Positions 8,565 through 17,900 of a DNA stretch of 64,000 nucleotides are shown piece after piece. How positions within the stretch are numbered: position 1 is the first letter of the stretch; each line of letters begins with the position of its first letter. The notes beneath the pieces were generated by a model, which had not been told where the DNA came from, made no database searches, and saw only the letters and a list, made by a program, of their open reading frames with translations. The stretch comes from Pseudomonas sp. LRP2-20 (lineage in GTDB: Bacteria > Pseudomonadota > Gammaproteobacteria > Pseudomonadales > Pseudomonadaceae): the NCBI RefSeq assembly GCF_024349685.1, contig NZ_AP025944.1:3044001-3108000 (forward strand). The letters run 5' to 3'. The position numbers and the translations under genes are program-made.

Positions 8565-10616
8565 ATGTCTGACGCCCCAACCCTGCAGAGTTTCATCGCC
8601 GGCCGCTGGATCGGCCAGCACGGCGCCCAGGCCCTGCGCAGCGCCCTGGACGGCCATGTACTGGCCTACAGCCACGAAGAACGCCCGGATTTCGCCGAGG
8701 CTGTGGCATTTGCCCGCGCGCGCGGCCTGGCCGAGCTGATGGCCATGGACTTCCAGCAACGCGCCCAGCGCCTCAAGGCCCTGGCCCTGTACCTGGCCGA
8801 GCGCAAGGAACAGCTCTACGCGCTGTCGCACCATAGCGGTGCCACCCGCGCCGACAGCTGGATCGACATCGAAGGCGGCAACGCCACGCTGTTCAGCTAT
8901 GCCGGCATCGGCAGCCGTGAGCTGCCATCGGGTAACCTGGTGCACGAAGGCCCGGCGATCCCGCTGGGCAAGCAGGGCCACTTTGCCGGTAGCCACATCC
9001 TGGTGCCGCGTGCTGGCGTGGCCGTGCACATCAACGCCTTCAACTTCCCGATCTGGGGCATGCTGGAAAAGTTCGCGCCGACCTTCCTGGCCGGCATGCC
9101 GTGCATCGTCAAGCCCGCTACCTCCACCAGCTACCTGACCGAAGCCGTGGTGCGCCTGATGCACGACTCCGGGCTGCTGCCAGCGGGCAGCCTGCAACTG
9201 GTGATCGGCAGCACCGGCGACCTGCTCGACCGCCTGCAGGGCCAGGACGTGGTGACCTTCACCGGCTCTGCCGACACAGCCGCGAAACTGCGCGTCACCC
9301 CCAACCTGATTCGCAACTCGGTGCCGTTCACTGCCGAGGCCGACTCGCTCAACTGTGCCATCCTCGGCCCGGATGTAAGCCCGGACAGCGAAGAGTTCGA
9401 GCTGTACATCAAGGAAGTGGCGCGGGAAATGACCACCAAGTCCGGGCAGAAGTGCACCGCCATCCGCCGTGCCATCGTCCCGGCCAGGCATATCGATGCG
9501 GTGGCTACCCGCCTGCGCGAGCGTCTGAGCAAGGTGGTGGTCGGTGATCCGTCGGTGGAAGGCGTGCGCATGGGCGCCCTGGCCTCCCACGACCAGCAAC
9601 GCGACGTCGGCGAACGCGTGCGCAGCCTGCTGCAGAGCTGTGACCAGCTGTTTGGCGCCAGCGACGGCTTTGCCCCGCGGGGTGAAGGTGTTGCCGAAGG
9701 CGCGTTCTTCGCCCCCACCCTGTTGCAAGCGCGCGACCCGCATGCCGAGGGCGGTGCCCATGACATCGAGGCGTTCGGCCCGGTCAGCACGTTGATGGCC
9801 TATGACGACCTGGATGAGGCCCTGGCACTGGCCGCCCGCGGCAAAGGCAGCCTGGTGGCGACCCTGGTCACTGCCGACCGCGCCGTGGCCGCCAAGGCCA
9901 TTCCTGCGGCCGCCGCCTGGCACGGGCGCCTGCTGGTGCTCGACAGTGAAGCGGCCAAAGAGTCCACCGGCCACGGCTCGCCGCTGCCGCAACTCAAACA
10001 CGGCGGCCCTGGCCGTGCGGGGGGTGGCGAGGAGCTGGGTGGCCTGCGTGCGGTCAAGCACTACCTGCAGCGCGCTGCGGTGCAGGGCTCGCCAAGCATG
10101 CTGACCGCCGTCACCGGCGAATACGTGCGTGGCGCCGAAGTGATCGAGACCGAGGTACACCCGTTCCGCCGCTACTTCGACGACCTGCGCATCGGTGAAT
10201 CGCTGCTGACCCACCGTCGCACCGTGACCGAAGCCGACCTGGTCAACTTTGGCTGCCTGTCGGGTGACCATTTCTACATGCACTTCGACGAGATCGCGGC
10301 CAAGGAGTCGCAATTCGGCAAGCGCATCGCCCATGGCTACTTCGTACTCTCCGCCGCAGCCGGGCTGTTCGTCTCGCCAGGTGCCGGGCCGGTGCTGGCC
10401 AACTATGGGCTGGACACCCTGCGCTTCATCAACCCGGTCGGGATCGGCGACACCATCCAGGCGCGGCTGACCTGCAAGCGCAAGATCGACCAGGGCAAGA
10501 CCAGCCCGCTGGGGCAGCCGCAAGGTGTGGTGGCCTGGGATGTGGAGGTGACCAACCAGCTCGGTGAGCTGGTGGCCAGTTATGACATTCTGACCCTGGT
10601 TCTGAAAAAAACCTGA
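8565..10616 (+). CDS. paaZ: Bifunctional oxepin-CoA hydrolase / aldehyde dehydrogenase PaaZ
   Basis: PaaZ opens the oxepin-CoA ring and oxidises the resulting semialdehyde to 3-oxo-5,6-dehydrosuberyl-CoA. The 683-residue protein has an N-terminal aldehyde dehydrogenase domain (about 1-520) with the active-site cysteine C297 in SGQKCTAI and E258 in TAEADSL, and a C-terminal MaoC-like hot-dog domain (about 540-683) with D568 and H573 in SGDHFYMHF. Both catalytic sets are complete, so both activities should be present. A GAGGAA ribosome site precedes the ATG. P. putida U nomenclature is paaN. Confidence 0.96.
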   Translation: MSDAPTLQSFIAGRWIGQHGAQALRSALDGHVLAYSHEERPDFAEAVAFARARGLAELMAMDFQQRAQRLKALALYLAERKEQLYALSHHSGATRADSWIDIEGGNATLFSYAGIGSRELPSGNLVHEGPAIPLGKQGHFAGSHILVPRAGVAVHINAFNFPIWGMLEKFAPTFLAGMPCIVKPATSTSYLTEAVVRLMHDSGLLPAGSLQLVIGSTGDLLDRLQGQDVVTFTGSADTAAKLRVTPNLIRNSVPFTAEADSLNCAILGPDVSPDSEEFELYIKEVAREMTTKSGQKCTAIRRAIVPARHIDAVATRLRERLSKVVVGDPSVEGVRMGALASHDQQRDVGERVRSLLQSCDQLFGASDGFAPRGEGVAEGAFFAPTLLQARDPHAEGGAHDIEAFGPVSTLMAYDDLDEALALAARGKGSLVATLVTADRAVAAKAIPAAAAWHGRLLVLDSEAAKESTGHGSPLPQLKHGGPGRAGGGEELGGLRAVKHYLQRAAVQGSPSMLTAVTGEYVRGAEVIETEVHPFRRYFDDLRIGESLLTHRRTVTEADLVNFGCLSGDHFYMHFDEIAAKESQFGKRIAHGYFVLSAAAGLFVSPGAGPVLANYGLDTLRFINPVGIGDTIQARLTCKRKIDQGKTSPLGQPQGVVAWDVEVTNQLGELVASYDILTLVLKKT

Positions 10617-10690
10617 CCTGCTCTGAAACAGTGATCTGCCGGTCTTGTGAAAACCACAATCTGAGATCAGTCCGCCAGAGGCATATAGCC

Positions 10691-10796
10691 TGTGCCGGCC
10701 TCTTCGCGGCTGAAGCCGCTCCTACAAGTACAGCGCAAACCTCAAGCCATGTGCGGTCCCTGTGGGAGCGGCTTTAGCCGCGAAGAGGCCGGCACA
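10691..10796. repeat. Inverted REP pair downstream of paaZ
   Basis: Bases 10691-10726 and 10761-10796 are reverse complements with two mismatches over 36 bp. Each half contains a hairpin around GCGGCTGAAGCCGC or its counterpart. The pair sits after the end of the paa operon and probably forms a 3' structure. Confidence 0.88.
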
Positions 10797-10909
10797 GGCA
10801 GCACATAAAGGCACATGGCCACCTCGTACATCTGCCCTAATGCCCTGCCCGCTCCTCGGCGCTATAGTCCGGCCACCCGCCACACCCTACGCCAAGGAAG
10901 CCATCCACC

Positions 10910-11209
10910 ATGAAACCCGCCAAGCTCCTGCTCAGCGCCGCTGTCCTGTTCACCGTCGCCGGCTGCCAGACCATCAAACCTTCCGACCAGACCCTCAAGG
11001 AGCGCGCCGAGTTCGCACTCAACACCCCGGTCAGCAAGGTCACCAACGTGCGCAGTGACAGCACCATCACCTACTACACGGCTACCACCGCCAAGGGCGA
11101 GTACAACTGCCAGATGCCCAGTGGTGCCATCGTCGCGGTGGGCAGCATGGGCCTCTATGAGCCGACCCCGTCCTGCCTGAAGGAAGGCCAGGCGATCATC
11201 CTGCAGTGA
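10910..11209 (+). CDS. Small predicted lipoprotein
   Basis: A 99-residue protein with a lipoprotein signal (MKPAKLLLSAAVLFTVAGC), lipobox VAGC and a putative acylated C19. The mature part is polar and contains a paired-cysteine pattern (YNCQMP and PSCLKEG) that could form a disulfide. I do not recognise a named family or function. It stands alone on the plus strand, and its 3' end overlaps the convergent kinase gene by 14 bases. AAGGA lies upstream of the ATG. Confidence 0.75.
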   Translation: MKPAKLLLSAAVLFTVAGCQTIKPSDQTLKERAEFALNTPVSKVTNVRSDSTITYYTATTAKGEYNCQMPSGAIVAVGSMGLYEPTPSCLKEGQAIILQ

Positions 11210-12857
11210 TGCCGCCCCTGCCCCCGGCGCCGCGCTCCCGCTCCGGCGCCGCCGGCACCTCGCGCAAGGCCCAGAGGGCCGCGCGCAATTGCGCCGGGCG
11301 CACCGGCTTGGCCAAAAGCTCGATAGTGCGCCCCTGCACGATTGCCTGGATCTTCTCCAGGTCATGCCCGGTCATGATCAATGCCGGCACCTCCCAGCCG
11401 CGCTGTGCACGCAGGTTGTCGATGCAATCGACCCCGGTGGCCTCCTGGCCCAGGTCGTAGTCGGCGACAATCACATCACACGCGCTGACCAGCCCCAGGG
11501 GGGAAGCATGCGCTTCAACTTCGCAGCCCCAGCGCTGCAGCAGCGCCGAGGTCGCACGCAGGACGTTGTGATCATCCTCCACCAGGCACACCTTCAGGCC
11601 ACTGAACATCGCGCCTTGCAACACCTGCTGGTCACTGCTGCGGGCCACCGGTTGTGCCGCTAGGCGCGGCAAGCCCTGCAGGCTCACCGCCGTGCCATGC
11701 CCCACGTGCGAACGCAGCTGCACCTGCAACCCCATCAACTGCCCCAGGCGCTTGACGATCGAAAGGCCCAGGCCAACCCCCTCGACATCCTTGTCCCGTA
11801 CCTGGCGTACCCGGTAGAACTCTTCGAAGACCAGGCCCTGATGCGCCTCATCGATCCCGCGCCCCTGGTCATGGACCACGATGGCCAGGGCCTGACCCTG
11901 ACGTCGCACGCCAATCAGCAACGGCCGCCCGGCGGCGTACTTGAAGCTGTTGGACAGCACGTTCTGCACCATGGTCGCGAGCATGCCGCGGTCGGCGCGG
12001 GTCCAGTGACGGCTGTGGCGCAGGCGCATTTCCACGCCAGCCCAGCGCGCCGCCTCGGCGTTCTGGCGCAGCAGTTCGGCCAAAAACTCATGCAAGGCAA
12101 AGACCTCGTACTTCGGCTGCACCCGGCCATTGTCCAGGGTGTACAGGTCGAGGATCGAGCGGAACAGCTGCGATACGTTGAGCAGCGAGCGGTCGATGCT
12201 GTCCACCAGGCGCCGCTCCTGCTCGGCCAGCGGCGCTTCACGCAGGCACGCGGTGAACAGGCCGATGGAGTGGATCGGTTGGCGCAGGTCATGGCTGGCC
12301 TGGGCCAGAAAGCGCGATTTCTCCCGGGTGGCCGCCATCGCCAGCTCCGAGGCCTTGCGCGTGCGCTCCAGCAGGATATGGGCGTACAGCGGGATCACCG
12401 TACTGGTGGTGAGCAGCATCAGCACCATGAACGGGTTGGCCTGCCAGTAAGGGTTGAGTTGGTACACCGCGACCAGTGCGGTCAGCGCCAGTACCGTGGC
12501 GACGGCCAGGTAACGGGTACCGAAACGCATGCCGTTGCCGAGGTTGACCCAGACCATCACCGCATACAGCGGCAGCGCCGCTTCGCCGCCAAGCACCAGG
12601 CCGAAGCAGGTGCCGGTGTAGTCGTGCACGATGCCCAGCACCCGCCGCCACGGGTAGTGCCCAGGCCAGCGGGCGATGGCCTGGCGCAGGCCGATCGACA
12701 GCGCGATAAAGCTGATGATGTAGTAGATCACCGGCAGGTAGCTGTCGATCGACTCACCCGGCAGAAAACCCAGCACGGTGATGTAGACCAGTGCGCAACT
12801 GGCGACGATGACGCGCAGGTTAGCCTGGTCGAGTTCGGTGTTCTTGTTGTAGTCCAT
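11196..12857 (-). CDS. Membrane-bound hybrid sensor histidine kinase
   Basis: A 553-residue sensor. Residues 1-170 hold about six hydrophobic helices, followed by a HisKA domain with the phospho-acceptor motif SHDLRQP, an HATPase domain with NVLSNSFKYA and GVGLGLSIV, and a C-terminal receiver domain with VADYDLG as the probable phospho-aspartate site. The ATG at 12857 follows AAGGA; a longer start 17 codons upstream lacks support. It is divergent from the LuxR-type regulator at 12974, so the two very likely form a pair. The signal is unknown; the integral-membrane input domain has no extended periplasmic loop. Confidence 0.88.
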   Translation of the reverse strand: MDYNKNTELDQANLRVIVASCALVYITVLGFLPGESIDSYLPVIYYIISFIALSIGLRQAIARWPGHYPWRRVLGIVHDYTGTCFGLVLGGEAALPLYAVMVWVNLGNGMRFGTRYLAVATVLALTALVAVYQLNPYWQANPFMVLMLLTTSTVIPLYAHILLERTRKASELAMAATREKSRFLAQASHDLRQPIHSIGLFTACLREAPLAEQERRLVDSIDRSLLNVSQLFRSILDLYTLDNGRVQPKYEVFALHEFLAELLRQNAEAARWAGVEMRLRHSRHWTRADRGMLATMVQNVLSNSFKYAAGRPLLIGVRRQGQALAIVVHDQGRGIDEAHQGLVFEEFYRVRQVRDKDVEGVGLGLSIVKRLGQLMGLQVQLRSHVGHGTAVSLQGLPRLAAQPVARSSDQQVLQGAMFSGLKVCLVEDDHNVLRATSALLQRWGCEVEAHASPLGLVSACDVIVADYDLGQEATGVDCIDNLRAQRGWEVPALIMTGHDLEKIQAIVQGRTIELLAKPVRPAQLRAALWALREVPAAPERERGAGGRGGITAG

Positions 12858-12973
12858 GGTCGACGTCCTTGTGCACGGGGTCGCATAAACGCCCTCTTGG
12901 CGCAGCATTCGCCGTGGTCGCCTGCTAAGTTAGCATGGTCGGGAAAACCGTCGTTCACAGGGAGTGTCAGGAC

Positions 12974-13588
12974 GTGACGTGCCGCATCATCGTGGCGGAC
13001 GACCATCCGCTGTTCAGGGAAGCCATGGTCCGTACCGTGCAGCGGGTACTGCCACAGGCGCAGCTCGAAGAAGCCGGCGACCTGCAGCAGGTGCTGTCGC
13101 TGGCCCGCCAGGGCGAGGTGCCAGACACGCTGATTCTCGATCTGCGCTTCCCGGGGCTCGATTGCCTCGAACGGCTGGCCGAACTGCGCCAGCTGTTGCG
13201 CCGTACCACCCTGATCATCGTGTCGATGGTCGATGACCCGGCGCTGATCGAACAGGTCATGGCCAGTGGCGTGGATGGTTTCATCGGCAAGAGCGTTGCC
13301 CCCGACGAGCTCGGGGAGGCGATCCTGGCCATCCGTGACGGCGAAGTGCTGGTCAGGTATAGCCCTTCGGGGTTGTTGCCGAGCCTGGGCAATGCCAGCG
13401 AGCTGGAACAGCTCACCCACCGCCAGCACGAGGTGCTGCGCCTGATCGCCCAAGGCAAGACCAACAAAGAAATCGCCCGCGCCCTGGACATCTCGCCGTT
13501 CACCGTACGCATTCACGTGTCGTCTTTGCTCAAGGCCCTCAATGTCACCTCGCGCACGGCGGCAGCAGTGAAGTACAGCGGCACCTGA
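12974..13588 (+). CDS. NarL/LuxR-type response regulator
   Basis: A 204-residue regulator with an N-terminal receiver domain (IIVADDHPLFREAM, phospho-Asp in LILDLRFPG, conserved K in GKSVA) and a C-terminal LuxR-type helix-turn-helix (LTHRQHEVLRLIAQGKTNKE). The GTG at 12974, nine bases after GGAG, is preferred because the receiver fold starts immediately; an ATG at 12935 would add 13 unlikely residues. It lies 116 bases from the divergent hybrid kinase, its likely partner. Target genes cannot be read from the window. Confidence 0.87.
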   Translation: MTCRIIVADDHPLFREAMVRTVQRVLPQAQLEEAGDLQQVLSLARQGEVPDTLILDLRFPGLDCLERLAELRQLLRRTTLIIVSMVDDPALIEQVMASGVDGFIGKSVAPDELGEAILAIRDGEVLVRYSPSGLLPSLGNASELEQLTHRQHEVLRLIAQGKTNKEIARALDISPFTVRIHVSSLLKALNVTSRTAAAVKYSGT

Positions 13589-13693
13589 TACCGTCGGTCG
13601 GTGCCAATGGGGTTGCGACTGATCATGCCGGGGTGCCCGGCACTCTCAATCCATGAGGGGTGGTCAATGGCATTGCCCCTCACTCCTGTGCCT

Positions 13694-13719
13694 GGCCCAC
13701 CGTTGGGTGGGCCTTTTTT
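13694..13719 (+). terminator. Rho-independent terminator downstream of the LuxR regulator
   Basis: An 8-bp perfect stem (GGCCCACC / GGTGGGCC) with a 4-nt loop is followed by six T residues. It lies about 105 bases after the regulator stop and just before the next small gene. Confidence 0.85.
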
Positions 13720-13739
13720 CAACGAGCGAGGGTGCCATC

Positions 13740-13910
13740 ATGAATCTGATACTGCACATGGGCGGCGGCAGCGCCCAGGACGACTGGCCGGAACTGGAGC
13801 CGGCCAACGGCAATGACCGCGCAGACGACCCGGATACCGATCCTGACCTCACAGATGACGAGCAGAACCGGCCCGGGGTGCCTGCCAGCGACCCCGAATC
13901 CGGTGCATGA
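13740..13910 (+). CDS. Small acidic hypothetical protein
   Basis: A 56-residue protein starting MNLILHMGGGSAQDDWPELE and dominated by D, P, N and E. An ATG with GAGGG upstream sits directly after a terminator, so it has its own transcription unit. It is soluble and probably disordered. I recall similar short acidic proteins in other P. putida genomes, but no function is known to me. A longer in-frame start at 13653 would run through the terminator and is rejected. Confidence 0.55.
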   Translation: MNLILHMGGGSAQDDWPELEPANGNDRADDPDTDPDLTDDEQNRPGVPASDPESGA

Positions 13911-13913
13911 AGA

Positions 13914-14183
13914 TCAGTTGGTCACACTGGAATCACTGACTGACTGGCTGGGCCGACTTCCCGACAGCCGCCAACTCACTGCGGTTATCCCGTAGCGCTC
14001 AGCCATCGGCCGGCTGACTTTCCTGATCTTCTCTCGCCCGAATTTCGGGATGATACCAATCCCTGCATCACAACTTGCCCAGTGCCAGGCTTCGGCGTTA
14101 TCGATCTTCTCGAGCCGGATAATGAAGCTGTGTGGCTGGCCATGCAGCAGGTAATCGATAATGTACAGCTGGGGACTAGGCAT
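13914..14183 (-). CDS. DUF6555-like small conserved protein
   Basis: An 89-residue protein starting MPSPQLYIIDYLLHGQPHSF and containing DNAEAWHWASCDAGIG and SRPMAERYGI, a pattern I associate with the Pseudomonas-only DUF6555 family. The ATG at 14183 has a strong AGGAGG upstream. Its stop is 4 bases from the convergent acidic gene. An 11-bp palindrome TGACACTGTCA (14210-14220) lies just upstream and could be an operator. Function is unknown; the family name is from memory. Confidence 0.65.
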   Translation of the reverse strand: MPSPQLYIIDYLLHGQPHSFIIRLEKIDNAEAWHWASCDAGIGIIPKFGREKIRKVSRPMAERYGITAVSWRLSGSRPSQSVSDSSVTN

Positions 14184-14395
14184 CGCGCGGCCCTCCTCTT
14201 CTCCATGGATGACACTGTCATGGAGTGACGCTGCCTGGGAAAGATTCAAAAAGATTGTCCAACAATTCAAATGGCGGGGTCAGGTCGCCGCCGGTACCTC
14301 GATGACCTTGCGACAACGCGCCTGTTGGTCGGCGAACGCCCATACGAGCAGGCAGGCGGCCCGCCAGCCGCGCCGACGGGCCCCGGCGAACGTGG

Positions 14396-14611
14396 TTACG
14401 GTTGCTGCTGGCGGCCTCCGCCGTGGCTATTCTGCCCGCCCTTGCGGCCAGCTTCCGATGCCCGTTGCCGGTCGTTGGCGAAGTTGCCACCTGAGGCCTG
14501 GCCACCCTTGTGGCCGGCACGGGAAGCCCGCTCGCGGTCATTGGCGAAGTTGCCAGGGTTGGTCTCTTTGGTGCCGCCGCGTTGTCCGGTCCGTTGTTGA
14601 TCACCAGCCAT
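14396..14611 (-). CDS. KGG-motif stress-induced protein
   Basis: A 71-residue, very hydrophilic protein with two KGG-type repeats: NPGNFANDRERASRAGHKGG and GGNFANDRQRASEAGRKGG. Proteins of this con-10/YciG-like family are induced by stationary phase or stress; the molecular role is unclear. GGAGAAACGAC precedes the ATG. It is divergent from the CheB/CheR fusion kinase. A second, shorter member of the same family lies at 36083-36250. Confidence 0.85.
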   Translation of the reverse strand: MAGDQQRTGQRGGTKETNPGNFANDRERASRAGHKGGQASGGNFANDRQRASEAGRKGGQNSHGGGRQQQP

Positions 14612-14854
14612 GTCGTTTCTCCTTGCGATGCGGATGGATTGGGCGCATGAAACGGTGCCATGCCTTAGTTCCGAACAAGCGATGGCGAGGTCTGCTCAAT
14701 CCGATTGCGTGCCCCTGACGGGCGGCGCCAAAGGCCATCGGAAGAAATGCTTGCGCAAGGGGGTTTTGCATCCGGCAATTTTCCTGAATGCCAATTGTCA
14801 CAACTGCAAGCGGCCTCACACTGCATTGCCTCGCGGCTGAGCCGGCGAGCGGCC

Positions 14855-14860
14855 TATAAT
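14855..14860 (+). promoter_or_regulatory. Perfect -10 box ahead of the CheB/CheR fusion gene
   Basis: TATAAT lies 60 bases upstream of the ATG at 14921. No good -35 hexamer is seen at 16-18 bp, so the promoter may need an activator or another sigma factor. The rest of the 309-base gap between the KGG gene and the fusion gene shows nothing else I can name. Confidence 0.45.
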
Positions 14861-14920
14861 GCTCGCCCAGCTGCCCGGCGACGCTTCGTAGGGCACCCCA
14901 GGTCTGCATAAGGCTTTTCC

Positions 14921-17900
14921 ATGACTGAGCAACCCGCATCGCCGCAAAACCCCGCGCTGAGCCCCAGCCACCTGGACTTCCCGGTAGTCGGCATCGGCGC
15001 CTCGGCTGGCGGGCTGGAAGCCATCCGCACCTTGTTCCAGCAGATGCCCGGCGATTGCGGCATGGCCTTCGTGGTGGTGTTGCACCTGTCGCCCGACCAC
15101 CAGAGCGTGGCCGACCGGATTATCCAGGAAGCAACGCCGATGCCTGTGCGCCAGGTCACCGAGCCCGTGCCGATCCAGCGCAACCATGTCTACGTGATAT
15201 CCCCGGCCAACCGCCTGTCCACCAACGATGGCTACCTGCGCGTCACCCCTGCCAACCGCCGACGCGGCGACCACGTGGCGATCGACCTGTTCTTCCGTGA
15301 CCTGGCCGACGTGCACAAGGACCACGCCTTCTGCGTGGTGTTGTCAGGCACCGGTGCCGACGGCGCGGTAGGCCTGTCGCGGATCAAGGAACAAGGCGGA
15401 GTAACCCTGGCGCAGACCCCGGACGACGCCCAGTACGACAGTATGCCGCGCGCGGCCATCGAAACCGGCATGGTCGACGTGGTGCTGCCGGCTGCAGAAA
15501 TGCCACAGAAGCTGATGGAGCTGTGGCGCACTGCGCGCCAGGTGCAACTGCCGGAAATCGAAGACGATACCCTGCCCCCAGCCTTGGGCACCCGCGCCGG
15601 CGATGCCCAGGCCGCAGAGCCCTTGCTCGACGAGATCCTGCTGCAACTGCGCAGTGCCACCGGCCATGACTTCCAGCATTACAAGCGCGCCACCGTCCTG
15701 CGGCGGATCGAGCGCCGCCTGCACGTGACCGGCCAGACTGATCTTGGCGGTTACCTGCGCTACCTGGAACAGCATACTGGCGAAGCCCGCGCCTTGCTGG
15801 GCGACATGTTGATCGGCGTGACCAATTTCTTCCGCGACCGCGAGGCGTTCGAGTCGCTGGAGCGCCATGTGCTGCCGCAACTGGTCAGCGAAGGCGAAGA
15901 CAATCGCGAGATCCGCATCTGGTCGGCCGGCTGTTCAACCGGCGAAGAATCCTACAGCCTGGCCATGCTGGTAACTGAGCAGCTGGCCCTGGAGCAACGT
16001 GCAAGCAAGGTCCAGGTATTCGCCACCGACCTTGATGAACGCGCCATCGGCATCGCCCGGGCGGCTTCCTACCCCGAAGCGATCGTCACCGACGTGCCGC
16101 CTACCCGGCTGCGCCAGTTCTTCGTCAAGGAAGACCAGCACTACCGGGTGCGCAAGGAGGTCCGGGAGAAGGTGCTGTTCGCCCGCCACAACCTGTTGTC
16201 GGACCCGCCGTTCTCGCAGATCGACCTGATCGTCTGCCGCAACCTGCTGATCTATCTGGACCGCGAAATCCAGCACGACATCCTGCAGATGTTCCACTAT
16301 GCCCTGCGCAGCGGTGGCTACCTGTTTCTGGGCACGTCCGAATCGGCCGATGTGGCCGGCGAACTGTTCGTCCCGGTGGACAAGCGCAACCGTATCTTCC
16401 GCGCCCGTGACGTCAGCCCGGCCGGCCGCAGCTCCGGCCGGCAGCTGCCCGGTGCGAACATGGCCACTCTGGCCCAGGTGCTGCAGGCCAAGGCCAAGCC
16501 CGGGCGCAAGCCGTCCTATGCCGAAATGCACCATCGGGCCCTGGCCCGGCGCACGCCACCAAGCCTGATCATCGATGGCGACGGCAATATCCTGCACATG
16601 AGCGACGGCGTCGGGCTTTACCTGCAACTGACAGGAGGCGAGCCGAGCCGCAACCTGCTCAACCTGGTACTGCCGAGCTTGCGCCTGGCCTTGCGCAGCT
16701 CGCTGTTCCAGGCCCGTCAGGGCACCGAGGCCGTCACCTCGCGGCCGGTCGACCTTGGCGATGGGGAAAACCGGCAGCAGGTGGAGATCACCGTGCAACC
16801 CTTCAAGGACGAGCACAACACCGGCGAATGCCTGCTGGTGGTGTTCGAGGCGCGAGCGCCCGACCCGACGCTGCCGCTGCCCGGGGTCATCCGCCAGACC
16901 GACAGCATGGTCCTGCACAACCTGGAGCGCGAATTACAGCGTACCCGCCTGCAATTGCAGGAAACCATCGAGCAGTCGGAGATTTCCAGCGAAGCGCTGA
17001 CCGCCTCCAACGAAGAAATGCAGGCCATCAACGAAGAACTGCGCTCGGCCAGCGAAGAGCTGGAAACCAGCAAGGAAGAGCTGCAGTCGATCAACGAGGA
17101 ACTGCTCACCGTCAACTACGAGCTCAAGACCAAGGTCGAGGAAACCGACAAGGTCAACGACTACCTGAGCAACCTGATCGCCTCGACCGACATCGCCACG
17201 GTGTTCGTCGACCGCAACCTGCACATTCGCTGGTTCACCCCGCGCGCCACCGATCTGTTCAACATGCTGCCGGTGGATACCGGCCGCTCGTTGCTGGATA
17301 TCACCCACCGCCTGGATTACCCGTCCCTGGCCGATGACGCCCGTGCCGTGGCCAAGGGTGAAACCATCATCGAACGCGAGATCGGTGCCCAGGACGATCA
17401 CTGGTACCTGGCGCGCCTGCTGCCCTATCGGTCAAGCGAGCAGAAGATCGACGGCACCGTGCTGACCTTCATCGACATCAGCAAGAACCACGCCGCAGAA
17501 GAGCGCGTGCGCCTGGGTGAAGAGCGCCTGAGCAAGCAACTGGCCGAATCGCAGAGCACCAGCCACATGAAGGATGAGTTCTTCGCGGTGATGTCCCACG
17601 AACTCAAGCACCCGCTCAACCTGATCCAGCTCAATGCCGAAATCCTCCGCCGGCTCCCCTCGATCAAGAACATCGGCGCTGCCAGCAAGGCCGTTGCCAC
17701 CATCTGCGAAGCCGTGTCCAGCCAGGCTCGGATCATCGATGACTTGCTCGACGTGGCGCGTATTCGCACCGGCAAGCTCAAGCTCAAGACCGAGCCGGTG
17801 GACCTCGTAGCCATCGTTCGGGGCATCCACGCGGTGGTGCTCAACGAGCAGCACCCGTGCCCGGTGCGCCTTGAGCAACCCGCCGATGACTTGCCGCTGA

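Noticed and set aside
5652..10523. A 1623-codon open frame on the minus strand across the paaL-paaZ region
   Set aside because: It is fully antisense to well-identified genes. Long antisense frames without stops are usual in GC-rich Pseudomonas DNA because of codon bias, and the translation is low in complexity (rich in H, Q, G, V).
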